Part shown: one piece after another, positions 38,190 through 47,652 of the stretch
Layout of the letters: each line of letters begins with the position of its first letter
Numbering within the stretch: position 1 is the stretch's first letter
Origin: Acidimicrobiia bacterium
GTDB taxonomy: Bacteria > Actinomycetota > Acidimicrobiia > IMCC26256 > JAMXLJ01
NCBI GenBank assembly: GCA_024281095.1
Contig: JAMXLJ010000138.1
Coordinates: forward strand, 1-64,000
DNA: 64,000 nucleotides
Direction: 5' to 3'
Made by a program: the position numbers and the translations under genes
The notes under the pieces: generated by a model
The model's input: only the letters and a program-made list of their open reading frames with translations
Database searches by the model: none
Told to the model about the DNA's origin: nothing

Positions 38190-39451
38190 TCAGGCGCGGT
38201 CTCGTGTCGCCCAGGCCGCGCGCTGCGCGAGCAGGAAATTGCGCTCGGCGGGATTCGACGTGAGGTCGATGGCGCGGTCGTAGGCCGCGATGGCTGCATC
38301 GACATGACCCGCGCGGGCGAGCAGGTCGGCGCGGGCCGCGTGGTACGGCTGGTACGTCTCGAGTCGGGCCGTATCCAGCGACGCGAGGGCGGCGAGCCCG
38401 TCGGTGGGCCCGTAGAGCTCGCCGACGGCGATGGCTCGGTTGAGCGCGACGACCGCGTTGGGGCGCAGCGCGAACAGATGGTCGTAGAGAGCGACGATCT
38501 GCGACCAGTCGGTGTCCTCGGCCTTGGCGGCGTCCGCGTGGACGGCGGCGATCGCGGCCTGGATCTGAAACGGTCCGGGCTGGTTGCGGCGGAGGCAGGC
38601 GCGCACGAGCCCGTGTCCTTCGGCGATGAGCGAGCCGTCCCAGCGTGTGCGGTCCTGGTCGGCCAGCCGCACCATCGAGCCGTCGGCGCTCGTGCGGGCC
38701 GGCCGTCGCGCCTCGGTGAGGAGCATGAGCGCGAGCAGGCCGACCGCTTCGGGCTCGTCGGGCATGAGTTCCGTGAGTACCCGTCCGAGGCGGATCGCTT
38801 CACGCGACAGGTCGACGCGCGTGAGGGTGTCGCTCGAAGTGCCGGTGTGACCTTCCGTGTAGATCACGTAGATGGTGGCGAGCACTGCGTGTAGCCCTCG
38901 GGGAGCTCGGCCGGACGGGGCACGCGGTACGACGCATGGTTGTCGCGCAGTTTGCGCTTGCCCCGCACGATCCGTTGCGCGAGCGCGGGCTCGGGAACGA
39001 GGAATGCGTGCGCGATCTCGGGCGTGTCGAGACCGCCGAGCAGCCGCAGTGTGAGCGCGACCTGGGTGTCGGCCGCCAATGCCGGGTGGCAACACAGGAA
39101 CATGAGGCGGAGCTGGTCGTCCGCGACGACGTCGACGAATGAGTCGAGGTCGTCGAGCTCGGCGCGGTGGCGGGGGTCGCGCTCATCGGCCTGCATTCGG
39201 TGCGCCGCGATGTAGCGGTCGGTGCGGGTCGCTTCGCGCCGCAACCGGTCGATGGCCCGGTTGCGCGCCGTGGTCGTGATCCAGCCGCCCGGGTTCGGCG
39301 GCAAACCGTCGGACGGCCACCGCTCCGCGGCGATGGTGAACGCCTCCGCCACCGCGTCCTCGGCGAGGTCGATGTCGCCGAGGACGCGGATCAGCGTGGC
39401 GGTGCAGCGGCCGGCCTCCCGACGGAAGACCTCCTCGAGCGGGTCAGGCAT
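38190..39451 (-). pseudogene. ECF42-like RNA polymerase sigma factor with C-terminal TPR-like extension, interrupted by an apparent 1-nt frameshift
   Basis: N-terminal sigma2/sigma4 in ORF 38864..39451 and C-terminal extension (LHAVLATIYVIYTEGHTGTSSDTLTRVDLSREAIRLGRVL...) in ORF 38190..39095; frames join near 38895-38899. Confidence 0.85.
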
Positions 39452-39794
39452 CTGTCGGTCGGACCTCGACCGGTCCTTCGCACGCGGCCGCGGCCTTGCC
39501 GGCCCAGTCGAGCGCGGCGTCGAGGTCGACGGCCTCGATGATCCAGAAGCCGCCCATCTGTTCCTTGGTCTCCGCGTAGGGACCGTCGGTCATCGAGACC
39601 TCGCCGCCGGTGGCTCGCACCACCGTGGCCGAAGACGCCGGGTGCAGGCCGGCGCCGAACACCCATGCGCCCGCTTGCTCCAGGGCGGCGTTGTACGCGC
39701 CGACCTGTGCGCCGATGCGTTGCATGTCCTCCGAGGAGTAGTCGAGATCGTCGTACGGGCCGTCGTGCCAGACCGAGAGCAGGTACTGAGGCAT
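39444..39794 (-). CDS. YciI/DGPF-domain protein
   Basis: MTDGPYAETKEQMGGFWIIEAVDLDAALDWAGK, the DGPFAETKE-type motif; overlaps sigma factor start. Confidence 0.93.
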   Translation of the reverse strand: MPQYLLSVWHDGPYDDLDYSSEDMQRIGAQVGAYNAALEQAGAWVFGAGLHPASSATVVRATGGEVSMTDGPYAETKEQMGGFWIIEAVDLDAALDWAGKAAAACEGPVEVRPTDA

Positions 39795-39836
39795 GGTGAG
39801 AGTCTCCTTCTCGTAAACGAACGTGCGGGCGGGGGA

Positions 39837-40259
39837 TCAGGCGCCGGCTCGGCGCGCGAGCACCGGAACGATGATCGCCGCGGCCAGCAGGTGCAGAGCC
39901 ACCAGGGCGACCTTCGTGGCGGTGTCGGGCGGCAACACGACCGAGGGCACACACGACAGGGCGGTGAGCACCGCGGTGATCTGGACGAACCGGCTCCGTG
40001 ACGTGGTGCTGCGCCGGTTGAGCACGGCGAGGAGCAGTCCGCCGAGGACCGCGCCCAGGAACGTCATCTGTGCGAAGCCTGCGATGGGAATCATCTTGCC
40101 GCCCGTTGCGAGCGGGACGCCGGCGGCGTGCATTGCGGCGGCGACCACGCTCGTGACCGCGGCCGCGGCGAGCCCCACGACGACGGTGGTGCGCCGCAGC
40201 GAGCCGGCCGGTCGGTGGACGGATGTCGAACCGGTGAGGATCGGCGTGGTGACGGACAT
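39837..40259 (-). CDS. DUF6069-like four-TM membrane protein
   Basis: 140 aa MSVTTPILTGSTSVHRPAGSLRRTTVVVGLAAAAVTSVVAAAMHAAGVPLATGGKMIPIAGFAQMTFLGAVLGGLL. Confidence 0.75.
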   Translation of the reverse strand: MSVTTPILTGSTSVHRPAGSLRRTTVVVGLAAAAVTSVVAAAMHAAGVPLATGGKMIPIAGFAQMTFLGAVLGGLLLAVLNRRSTTSRSRFVQITAVLTALSCVPSVVLPPDTATKVALVALHLLAAAIIVPVLARRAGA

Positions 40260-40309
40260 CGTGGCTCCTTTCGTTTCGGCGGCGCCTCGTGCGGCCGCAC
40301 GCCACGTCC

Positions 40310-40334
40310 ACGAACGCCGCAGCCCGAATCGACA
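40310..40334 (-). promoter_or_regulatory. Candidate ECF-type promoter upstream of the DUF6069-DGPF-sigma operon
   Basis: Minus strand TGTCGA-N16-CGTGGA, about 50 nt upstream of the 40259 start codon. Confidence 0.4.
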
Positions 40335-40469
40335 GCGATACGAAGGAAATTTCGGGCTGTCGGATTCGTGCTCGCTCCATCTTCCGTGGGCGGCGCCGAC
40401 GACGCGACCAGACGCGAGCTCGTTCGCCGGCGCCGCGCGCACGTCTGAACGAGTCGACGACGGGGATGT

Positions 40470-41660
40470 TCAGTCGGGGAGCATCGGCATCGAGAGGCCT
40501 TCGTCGCGGCCGAGCAGGACGGCTCGCTTCACCGCGTCGGAGCCGAACCGCTCGTGGACACCGTCGAGCGCCACGTCGAGAGCGCCGCCGTCGCGGCGAT
40601 CGAACGGCAGGGCAAGTTGCACGATGCTGTCGTCGTACAGGTTCGCGACCGACAGGCCGACGAGGGTCAGGCCGCGCGCATCGATGACGGGTCGAGCGGT
40701 CGCGAGGAGGACGCGGGCGGCGGCAAGGATCGTGTGACTCTCGGCCGTGGGCCAGGGCACGGTGTGCGAGCGCGTGGCGCGCCCGAAATCGTCGAAGCGC
40801 AAGCGGAGCACGACCGTGCGGCCGACTCTCCGGGCCGTTCTCATGCGCCTCGTGATCCGATCGACGAGCGCGACAACGATCGCGTCGACCTCTTCGCATG
40901 GCCGGCGAGAGCGCCCGAGCGCGCGTTGGGATCCGATCGAGCCGCGGCGGCGACCTGGCTGCACGGGCCGCGGGTCGCGGTTGTGCGCGAGCGCGTGGAG
41001 ATGGCGTCCGGACGCGCGTCCGAGCATGGCGACGAGCGTCGATTCGCCGAGACGAGCGACCTCGCCGACCGTCGTGATGCCGCGGCTGTGCAACTTCTCC
41101 GCCGTCTTCGCCCCGACGCCCCAGAGGCGCCGCACGGGAAGCGGGTGCAGGAACGCCGACTCGCGGTCGGGCGCGACGACAAGAAGGCCGTCGGGCTTGG
41201 CGACCGCGCTCGCCACCTTGGCGAGGAACTTCGTTCGCGCGACTCCGACGGTGATGGGCAAGCCGACGCGCTCGAGCACCTCACGCCTGAGGCGCTGCGC
41301 GATCTCGACCGGTGTGCCCGACACCCGCCGCAAACCGCCGACGTCGAGGAAGGCCTCGTCGATCGACAGGCCTTCGACGAGCGGCGTCGTGTCCTCGAAC
41401 ACCTGGAACACCGCTTTGCTCGCGTCGGAGTAGGCGGACATGCGCGGCGGCACCACGACCGCGTGCGGACAGAGCAGCCGCGCCTCACGGCCGCCCATGG
41501 CCGTGCGGACGCCGAACGCCTTCGCCTCGTAGCTCGCCGCGAGCACCACACCCCCGCCGACGACGACGGGCCGCCCGCGCAAACGGGGATCGTCGCGCTG
41601 CTCGACCGACGCGTAGAAGGAGTCGAGATCGGCGTGCAGGATCGTCGCCTCGCCGCGCAC
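40470..41660 (-). CDS. dinB: DNA polymerase IV (Y-family)
   Basis: ATILHADLDSFYASVEQRDDPRLRGRPVVVGGGVVLAASYEAKAFGVRTAM, EGLSIDEAFLDV. Confidence 0.95.
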   Translation of the reverse strand: MRGEATILHADLDSFYASVEQRDDPRLRGRPVVVGGGVVLAASYEAKAFGVRTAMGGREARLLCPHAVVVPPRMSAYSDASKAVFQVFEDTTPLVEGLSIDEAFLDVGGLRRVSGTPVEIAQRLRREVLERVGLPITVGVARTKFLAKVASAVAKPDGLLVVAPDRESAFLHPLPVRRLWGVGAKTAEKLHSRGITTVGEVARLGESTLVAMLGRASGRHLHALAHNRDPRPVQPGRRRGSIGSQRALGRSRRPCEEVDAIVVALVDRITRRMRTARRVGRTVVLRLRFDDFGRATRSHTVPWPTAESHTILAAARVLLATARPVIDARGLTLVGLSVANLYDDSIVQLALPFDRRDGGALDVALDGVHERFGSDAVKRAVLLGRDEGLSMPMLPD

Positions 41661-41711
41661 GAACGTATGTTCGCACGCCGCGGTGACGGTATCCAGGCCG
41701 CGCCGCGCCGA

Positions 41712-42179
41712 TCAGAACTCGGTGGCGGTGCCCTCCGTGCGGGATCGCATGTCGAGCGCCCGCACGAGCGACGCGACGACCTGCTCCCAAGCGTCCCGCA
41801 ACTCGTGGTCGTCGGGCCCGCACGGGGCGAGGTCGTCGATGGTGAGCGCCACGGTGCTGCCGCCCGCATCGGCGGCGATGTCCCACGTCACGATCACGGT
41901 CGGATCCGCACCTCCGGCCCGTGCACCGAGTGTGTAGCTGAGGCGGACCGGCGGCGTGGCCGCGAGCACCTCGCCGTCGGAGCGAACGATCGGCGTCGTC
42001 GTGCCGGGCTCCGCACCCGGCTCGAGGCGCACGGCGTCTCCCGGACGCCACGTCGACGTGAGATTGAGCCCGCGTGGCACGCCGGCGTTCGCCGAGCCGC
42101 AGGTGAGGCACTGCCAGACCCGCTCGGGCGGCGCGGCCGTCGTCGCCGAGATCATCCAGGTCGTGAACGGATCGCGCAT
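41712..42179 (-). CDS. SRPBCC/AHSA1-like protein
   Basis: MRDPFTTWMISATTAAPPERVWQCLTCGSAN...; start-site-dependent N-terminus. Confidence 0.65.
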   Translation of the reverse strand: MRDPFTTWMISATTAAPPERVWQCLTCGSANAGVPRGLNLTSTWRPGDAVRLEPGAEPGTTTPIVRSDGEVLAATPPVRLSYTLGARAGGADPTVIVTWDIAADAGGSTVALTIDDLAPCGPDDHELRDAWEQVVASLVRALDMRSRTEGTATEF

Positions 42180-42293
42180 CGCCCCTGCCTTCGTTCGCCC
42201 CGGTGCGCGGATCAACGCCGCACCGAACGCACGATTGTGGCGCAACTCGGCGCCGTCGCGCACGGCTTTGCACCCAGACGGGTGCGAAGCGAA

Positions 42294-43169
42294 TCAGGCC
42301 GAGGCGGTGTCGACCAGGCCGTAGCGCCGGCGGACGACGAGCTCCAGCCTCCCGAAGATCAACGCGTCGGCGACCACGCCGATCACGAAGATCACCACCA
42401 TCGTGGCAAGGAGGCCTTCGGCGTCGGCCTGCTCCCGTGCGAAGTTCAGCCGGGAGCCGAGCGAGTTGACGTGGCCGATGGTGACGAGGAGCTCGCCCGC
42501 CAACAGGCTGCGCCACGCGAACGCCCATCCTTGCTTGAGGCCCGAGACGAACGACGGCAGCGCGGCCGGGAGCACGACGTGGCGCAGCGAAGCGAAGCCG
42601 CGCGCACCGAGCACTTTGCCGGCGCGCAGCAGGATCGGCGGGATGTGATCGACACCACCCACGATGCCGTTCGCGACCGACGGCGCGGCACCGAGCACGA
42701 CCACGAAAAGGACCGCACGTTCCGACGACGACTGGAACAGCAGCAGCGCGAGCGGGAACCACGCGATCGAGGGCATGGTCTGCAGGCCCGTGACCATCGA
42801 GCCGATCCCGGAGCGCAACACGCGGCTTCGGGCCACCGCGACACCGAGCACCACGCCGATCACGAGCGCCACCGCGAAGTCCCCGAACGCGCGGCGCATG
42901 GTCACCAACATGGCGTCGAGCAGCGTGCCGTGCAGGAGATCTCTCCACAGACGGCTGAACGTCGGTGCCGGGCCCGGGAAGACATAGGTCGGTCGCCAGC
43001 CGCTCCACACGACGACCTGCCACACGAGCAGGACGATGCCGATCGCGACGAGCTTGGGCCACGTCGCGGCCCAGATGCGCGCCCCTCGGGTTGTCGGACG
43101 GGGCTCACCGAGCTCGAGAGCGTCGAGCCCCGACTCCAGCCGCGCGAGGCTCAGCTCATCGGTCGCCAT
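42294..43169 (-). CDS. ABC transporter permease, SsuC/TauC type
   Basis: VFPGPAPTFSRLWRDLLHGTLLDAMLVTMRRAFGDF...; GMQTMPSIAWFPLALLLF-like EAA region. Confidence 0.92.
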   Translation of the reverse strand: MATDELSLARLESGLDALELGEPRPTTRGARIWAATWPKLVAIGIVLLVWQVVVWSGWRPTYVFPGPAPTFSRLWRDLLHGTLLDAMLVTMRRAFGDFAVALVIGVVLGVAVARSRVLRSGIGSMVTGLQTMPSIAWFPLALLLFQSSSERAVLFVVVLGAAPSVANGIVGGVDHIPPILLRAGKVLGARGFASLRHVVLPAALPSFVSGLKQGWAFAWRSLLAGELLVTIGHVNSLGSRLNFAREQADAEGLLATMVVIFVIGVVADALIFGRLELVVRRRYGLVDTASA

Positions 43170-43959
43170 GGCGGCGCACCTCCTCGCGCAGACGGTCGGT
43201 CAGCGTGGCGGCGAGGTCGGCGACGTCGTGCGACTCGATCCGCCGCGGCCGCGCAATGTCCACCCGCTGCTCCTGGACCACGCGCCCCGGCCGGCTCGAA
43301 AGCAGCGCGACGCGGTCTCCGAGGCGAACGGCTTCACGCACGTTGTGGGTCACGAACACGACGGTGAGACCGGTCTCCTGCCACAGCCGCTCGAGCTCGT
43401 CGTGCAGCACGTCGCGCGTCATCGCGTCGAGCGCGCCGAACGGCTCGTCCATCAGGAGCAGCTGGGGCTGTTGCGCGAGTGCGCGCGCGAGGGCGACGCG
43501 TTGACGCATACCGCCGGACAGCTCGTGCGGCCGCCGGTGCTCGAAGCCTTGGAGGCGCACGGTTGCGAGGAGCCGTTCCGCCTCCGCCCGCCGTTGCCGC
43601 CTCGGCACCTTCCGAAGCTTCAGCGCGACCTCGACGTTGCCGCGGGCCGTGAGCCACGGGAACAGCGCGGCTTCTTGGAAGAGGAGCGTCGGCCGCTCAA
43701 CGGTGACCGTGACCGAGCCGGCCGTCGGACGATCGAGGCCCGCGACGAGGTTGAGGAGGGTGCTCTTCCCGCAGCCGGACGCGCCGATGAGGCAGAGGAA
43801 CTCGCCCCGTGCGACGTCGATCCCCACGTCGTCGAGCGCCTGGACCGGGCCGAACCACTTCGACACGTTGCGCAACGAGATCGCCGGTTCCGCGCCCGCC
43901 GGTGTGGGCGACGAAGCGGACGGCATCGAACGTGCGAGCCGGGCCGGTATCACGCTCAC
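43156..43959 (-). CDS. ABC transporter ATP-binding protein, SsuB/TauB type
   Basis: LIGASGCGKSTLLNLVAGLDRPTAG, LSGGMRQRVALARALAQQPQLLLMDEPFGALD; GTGA overlap with upstream gene. Confidence 0.93.
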   Translation of the reverse strand: MSVIPARLARSMPSASSPTPAGAEPAISLRNVSKWFGPVQALDDVGIDVARGEFLCLIGASGCGKSTLLNLVAGLDRPTAGSVTVTVERPTLLFQEAALFPWLTARGNVEVALKLRKVPRRQRRAEAERLLATVRLQGFEHRRPHELSGGMRQRVALARALAQQPQLLLMDEPFGALDAMTRDVLHDELERLWQETGLTVVFVTHNVREAVRLGDRVALLSSRPGRVVQEQRVDIARPRRIESHDVADLAATLTDRLREEVRRHGDR

Positions 43960-45011
43960 GTGGCCGATACCTGGGGCTGCCCCTTCGCCTTCAGGATCTG
44001 ATTCAGGAACGACAGGTCGAAGATGCCCTTCAGATCGACCGGCTGGAGGAGCCCGATCGCCACGGCGTTCTTCGCCGACTGCGCGAGCGAGCTCGCGATC
44101 GGATCGTTCGTGAACGTGAGGTTCCCGATCGCCGTGCTCGCGATTTCGGGCTTCAAGGTCTTGCCGGTGATCGCGCCGATTGCCTCGTTCGCGATGCTCG
44201 CGGCGCGCGCCGGATCTGCGTTCACGGCATCGTTGGCGTCGACCTGAGCCTGCACGAGCCGTTTCACCGTGTCGGGATGGGCCTGAAGGAACGCGGCCCG
44301 CACGACGAGCAACGTCGTGACGTACTTCCCATCCGGCCACAGCGTGCGCTCGTCGACGAGCACGTGACCCTTGCCCTCCTTCACGAGCCGGGTCGCCCAC
44401 GGCTCCGGCACCCACGCGCCGTCGATCGCACCCGTCTGGAACGACTGCAGCGTGAGCGAGTTGTCCTGGGGCACCACCGTGACGTCGCCGCCGCCTTCGG
44501 GCGTCGTCGTGTAGCCCTGCGACTTCAGCCACGACCGCAGCGCGACGTCCTGCGTGTTGCCGAGTTGGGGCGACGCGAGCTTCTTGCCCTTCAGTTGCGT
44601 CGCGCTCGTGATGGACGCCTTCACCACCAGGAACGCGCCACCGGATGCCTCACCGGACACGATCTTGATCGCGGTGCCCTTCGACTTCTGCCACGCGTTG
44701 ATCGCCGGGTTCGGACCGACGTACGTCGCGTCGATCGCGCCGGAGAACAACGCGTTCACCGCGTCCGGGCCGGCATTGAACGTGGCCGTCTTCAACGTCA
44801 CGTTCGCGCCGAGGTCACGGGCGTAGATGCCGTCCTTCACACCGACGAGCGCGGTCGCATGGGTGACGTTCGGGTAGTAGCCGAGCCGCAGCGTCACCTT
44901 GTCGGTGCCGGCCGAAGCCTTACTGGAGCCGCCGCCGCAGCCGGCGAGCGCAACGAACGCCACGACGAGCACCGCCGCGACACCGGTTCCCCGCCGCGAG
45001 AGGTGTCGCAC
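43956..45011 (-). CDS. ABC transporter substrate-binding lipoprotein, aliphatic sulfonate/nitrate/taurine-like
   Basis: LAGCGGGSS lipobox; LRLGYYPNVTHATALVGVKDGIYARDLG, VGPNPAINAW, WVPEPWATRLVKEG. Confidence 0.9.
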   Translation of the reverse strand: MRHLSRRGTGVAAVLVVAFVALAGCGGGSSKASAGTDKVTLRLGYYPNVTHATALVGVKDGIYARDLGANVTLKTATFNAGPDAVNALFSGAIDATYVGPNPAINAWQKSKGTAIKIVSGEASGGAFLVVKASITSATQLKGKKLASPQLGNTQDVALRSWLKSQGYTTTPEGGGDVTVVPQDNSLTLQSFQTGAIDGAWVPEPWATRLVKEGKGHVLVDERTLWPDGKYVTTLLVVRAAFLQAHPDTVKRLVQAQVDANDAVNADPARAASIANEAIGAITGKTLKPEIASTAIGNLTFTNDPIASSLAQSAKNAVAIGLLQPVDLKGIFDLSFLNQILKAKGQPQVSAT

Positions 45012-45034
45012 TGGAGGGTCCTTCCCGAGTCGTA

Positions 45035-45053
45035 GTCAACTAAACAAGTCGAC
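45035..45053. promoter_or_regulatory. A/T-rich imperfect inverted repeat upstream of ABC operon
   Basis: GTCAACT-AAACA-AGTCGAC (6/7 matching arms) 24 nt upstream of the substrate-binding gene. Confidence 0.35.
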
Positions 45054-45103
45054 AAAGTAGACAATCTCGGAGACCAGGTCAAAGCGGGGACAACCGACGT
45101 GAC

Positions 45104-45607
45104 TTACGTGACCTCGCGGAGCCGGCCGGTGTCGACGTCGTACACGAACCCGCGCACGTCGTCCTTCCGTGGGACGAACGGGCTCGACCGGATGCGGGCA
45201 ACGGACTGGCGCACGTCGTCGTCGAGATCCGGGAACGCCTCGAGCGCGAACGGCGGCCGGAGGCCGGTCTCGGCCGCGATCCGGGCCTTGAGCTCGTCGT
45301 CGGTGAACGTCTGCATCCCGCAGTCGGTGTGGTGGATCACCATCACCGCGGTCGTGCCGAGCAGGCGCTGCGAGATGAGCAGCGACCGGATCGTGTCATC
45401 GGTGACCGCGCCGCCGGCGTTGCGGATCACGTGCGCGTCACCGTTGCCAAGGCCGAGCATGCGGGCCGGGTCGACCCGGGCGTCCATGCACGTGATGACC
45501 GCGACGCCGGTCGCGGGCTTCGACGGGAGATGCTCGCCCGAGGCTGCGTTCGCGTAGCGCTCGTTGTTCACCAGTAGGCCGTCGACGGCGGTCCCAGGAC
45601 GGTTCAT
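45104..45607 (-). CDS. Beta-class carbonic anhydrase
   Basis: VAVITCMDARVDPARMLGLGNGDAHVIRNAGGAVTDDTIRSLLISQRLLGTTAVMVIHHTDCGM. Confidence 0.93.
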   Translation of the reverse strand: MNRPGTAVDGLLVNNERYANAASGEHLPSKPATGVAVITCMDARVDPARMLGLGNGDAHVIRNAGGAVTDDTIRSLLISQRLLGTTAVMVIHHTDCGMQTFTDDELKARIAAETGLRPPFALEAFPDLDDDVRQSVARIRSSPFVPRKDDVRGFVYDVDTGRLREVT

Positions 45608-45718
45608 CGGTGCTCCCAAGTGCTCGGGTCGGACGTCGCATTCTGCGTCCGGGCGGAGGTCGCGGTCACACCGGTCTGATGCTTCGACCGCACGCCGCAC
45701 ATCGATGTGGGGTACCGG

Positions 45719-47098
45719 TCAAGCAGGAGCCGACACTTCCGTGCCCGTCGCGATGGTGCGCCCGCGCGCGAGGAGCAACACCGTGCCGAGGAAGGCGGCG
45801 AAGAGCACGACCGGAGCGGCGACCGTCGTGAGGTCGCGCCACAGCGGGTCCCACGCCGACTGCGGATGTGACTGCGGCAGCTCGTACGACGCGAGCACCA
45901 CTCCGCTCATCGCCGCGGCAATTGTCGCCAGGGGGTTGCGGCAGTCCACGGCGAACGACGGTAACGACCACAACGAGTACCACGGCAGCACGTACGAGCT
46001 CGCCGCGGTGTACGCGCCGGTCGTCGCGGCAACCGGCAAGAACGGATCAGGCCACTTCCGTAGGCGTGTCGCGAGGAACGCGACGAGGCCGATCACCGCG
46101 ATGACGGCGGCGCTGATGACGACGTCGATCTGCCAACCGCCGTGCGCGCGGACGTGCCCGGGCACGAGATAGGTGTTGAAGATGTTCCACACGGATGCTC
46201 GGCTCACGTTGTGGTTGCTCGAGAGCAGCACGCCGATCGATCGGGGCGCGAATGCGACTCCGGCGCCGATCACCGCGAGGCAGCTGACCGCGACGCGCGT
46301 CGCGTCCTTTCGGCGCCGGTTCACGAGCATCCACACGACCACGCCGGCAAGGCCGAGCAACGCGGTGAATTTCACGAGCGCCGCACAGCCCACGACGATG
46401 CCCGCCGCCGCCGCACGCCGGCGCCACGCCAACGCGGCACCGCCGAGCAATGCCAGGCCGACGAGTGCGTCGTTGTGGCCTCCGTTGACCGCGCTCGTCC
46501 ACACGACGGGTTGCAGCCCGAACCACAGAACCGCGCCGTTCGAGTGCGTCAGCCGGCGGAGGAGGAGGAGCGTGCCGAGCACTGCGACGGCCTCCGCGCC
46601 TTGGAAGCCGAGCCGCGCGACGAGAGCCGATGACCGCGCCACCATCGCGACGAGCGCGGCGAACGTCACGAACACCGGGCCGTAAACGCTGCGCGTCGAT
46701 CGCCAGCCCGTGCTGACGCGCGCGAGGAACGGGTCAGAGGCGAAGTGCGAGGGTGGTCGCACCCACGGGTTGGCGTGGTGCACGCTCACGATGCGGCCGT
46801 ACATCTCGTACGACCACAGGTCGTTGGAGCGGTGGGGTGGCGTGGCCATCGCCACGACCACGAGCGTCGCGATGACGGCCGCGACCACCCAGCCCGGCAC
46901 GGTCGGGTTGCGCCATTCGGATCGACCGATCCACAGGGCCGCGGCGGTGGTCATCAGCACGAGCGCCACGCCCGGTCCGCCGCGTACCCGCTCGCTCGCG
47001 GCCACGAGTACGACCGAGCCCATTGCGGTCGCGAGCACCAGCGCGAGACGGAAGGGGCGTGTGAGCGGGCCCGTGCTCCATTCACGCAGGTTGTGCAC
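45719..47098 (-). CDS. Integral membrane GT87/GT-C-like glycosyltransferase (mannosyltransferase-like)
   Basis: Many TMs; RSNDLWSYEMYGRIVSVHHANPWVRPPSHFASDPFLARVSTGWRSTRSVYGPVFV; start ambiguous (N-terminal part of ORF overlaps trxA). Confidence 0.75.
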   Translation of the reverse strand: MHNLREWSTGPLTRPFRLALVLATAMGSVVLVAASERVRGGPGVALVLMTTAAALWIGRSEWRNPTVPGWVVAAVIATLVVVAMATPPHRSNDLWSYEMYGRIVSVHHANPWVRPPSHFASDPFLARVSTGWRSTRSVYGPVFVTFAALVAMVARSSALVARLGFQGAEAVAVLGTLLLLRRLTHSNGAVLWFGLQPVVWTSAVNGGHNDALVGLALLGGAALAWRRRAAAAGIVVGCAALVKFTALLGLAGVVVWMLVNRRRKDATRVAVSCLAVIGAGVAFAPRSIGVLLSSNHNVSRASVWNIFNTYLVPGHVRAHGGWQIDVVISAAVIAVIGLVAFLATRLRKWPDPFLPVAATTGAYTAASSYVLPWYSLWSLPSFAVDCRNPLATIAAAMSGVVLASYELPQSHPQSAWDPLWRDLTTVAAPVVLFAAFLGTVLLLARGRTIATGTEVSAPA

Positions 47099-47156
47099 CG
47101 CGCCATGGAACCACGTGCCGGCGAAGCACGCGCGTTCGTGCGCGGCGACGAGCAGC

Positions 47157-47519
47157 TCAGCTTGCCTGCGCGGCGACCTGGCGGTGCACGTCTTCCATGT
47201 CGAGCTCGGCGACCTTGGTGATGAGCTCCTCGAGCATGGGCCCCTGCAGCGCACCGGGTTGCGCGAACAGCAAGACACCCTCCCGGAAGATCATCAGCGT
47301 TGGGATCGACATGATCCCGAGCGCACCGGCGAGCTCCTGTTCGGCCTCGGTGTCGACCTTCGCGAAGACGAGATCCGGGTGGTCTTCCGATGCCTGCTCG
47401 AACACCGGAGCGAACATGCGGCACGGGCCGCACCATCCTGCCCAGAAGTCCACGAGGACCGTGTCATTGTCGCGGATCGTCGACTCGAACGTGTCCTTGG
47501 TCATCTCGATCGTGGCCAT
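47157..47519 (-). CDS. trxA: Thioredoxin
   Basis: VLVDFWAGWCGPCRMFAPVFEQ...GIMSIPTLMIFREG. Confidence 0.95.
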   Translation of the reverse strand: MATIEMTKDTFESTIRDNDTVLVDFWAGWCGPCRMFAPVFEQASEDHPDLVFAKVDTEAEQELAGALGIMSIPTLMIFREGVLLFAQPGALQGPMLEELITKVAELDMEDVHRQVAAQAS

Positions 47520-47652
47520 CTGGTTGCTCCGCTTCTCGGTTCGGATGCCGGAGTGGTTGCAACGCCGAGCACGGCGTCCCCATTCCGATACCCGGTCGAT
47601 CGGGTGCCGATACGCGGGCGTCCCGCGCGCCTTGTACTGGGAATACGCGACG

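Noticed and set aside
40554-43367. 937-aa plus-strand ORF
   Set aside because: Antisense to dinB, AHSA1-like and SsuC-like genes; composition of a GC3 shadow ORF
47157-47278. N-terminal extension of the GT87-like membrane protein ORF
   Set aside because: It overlaps trxA in another frame and reads as low-complexity; a later start (about 47098) is more plausible
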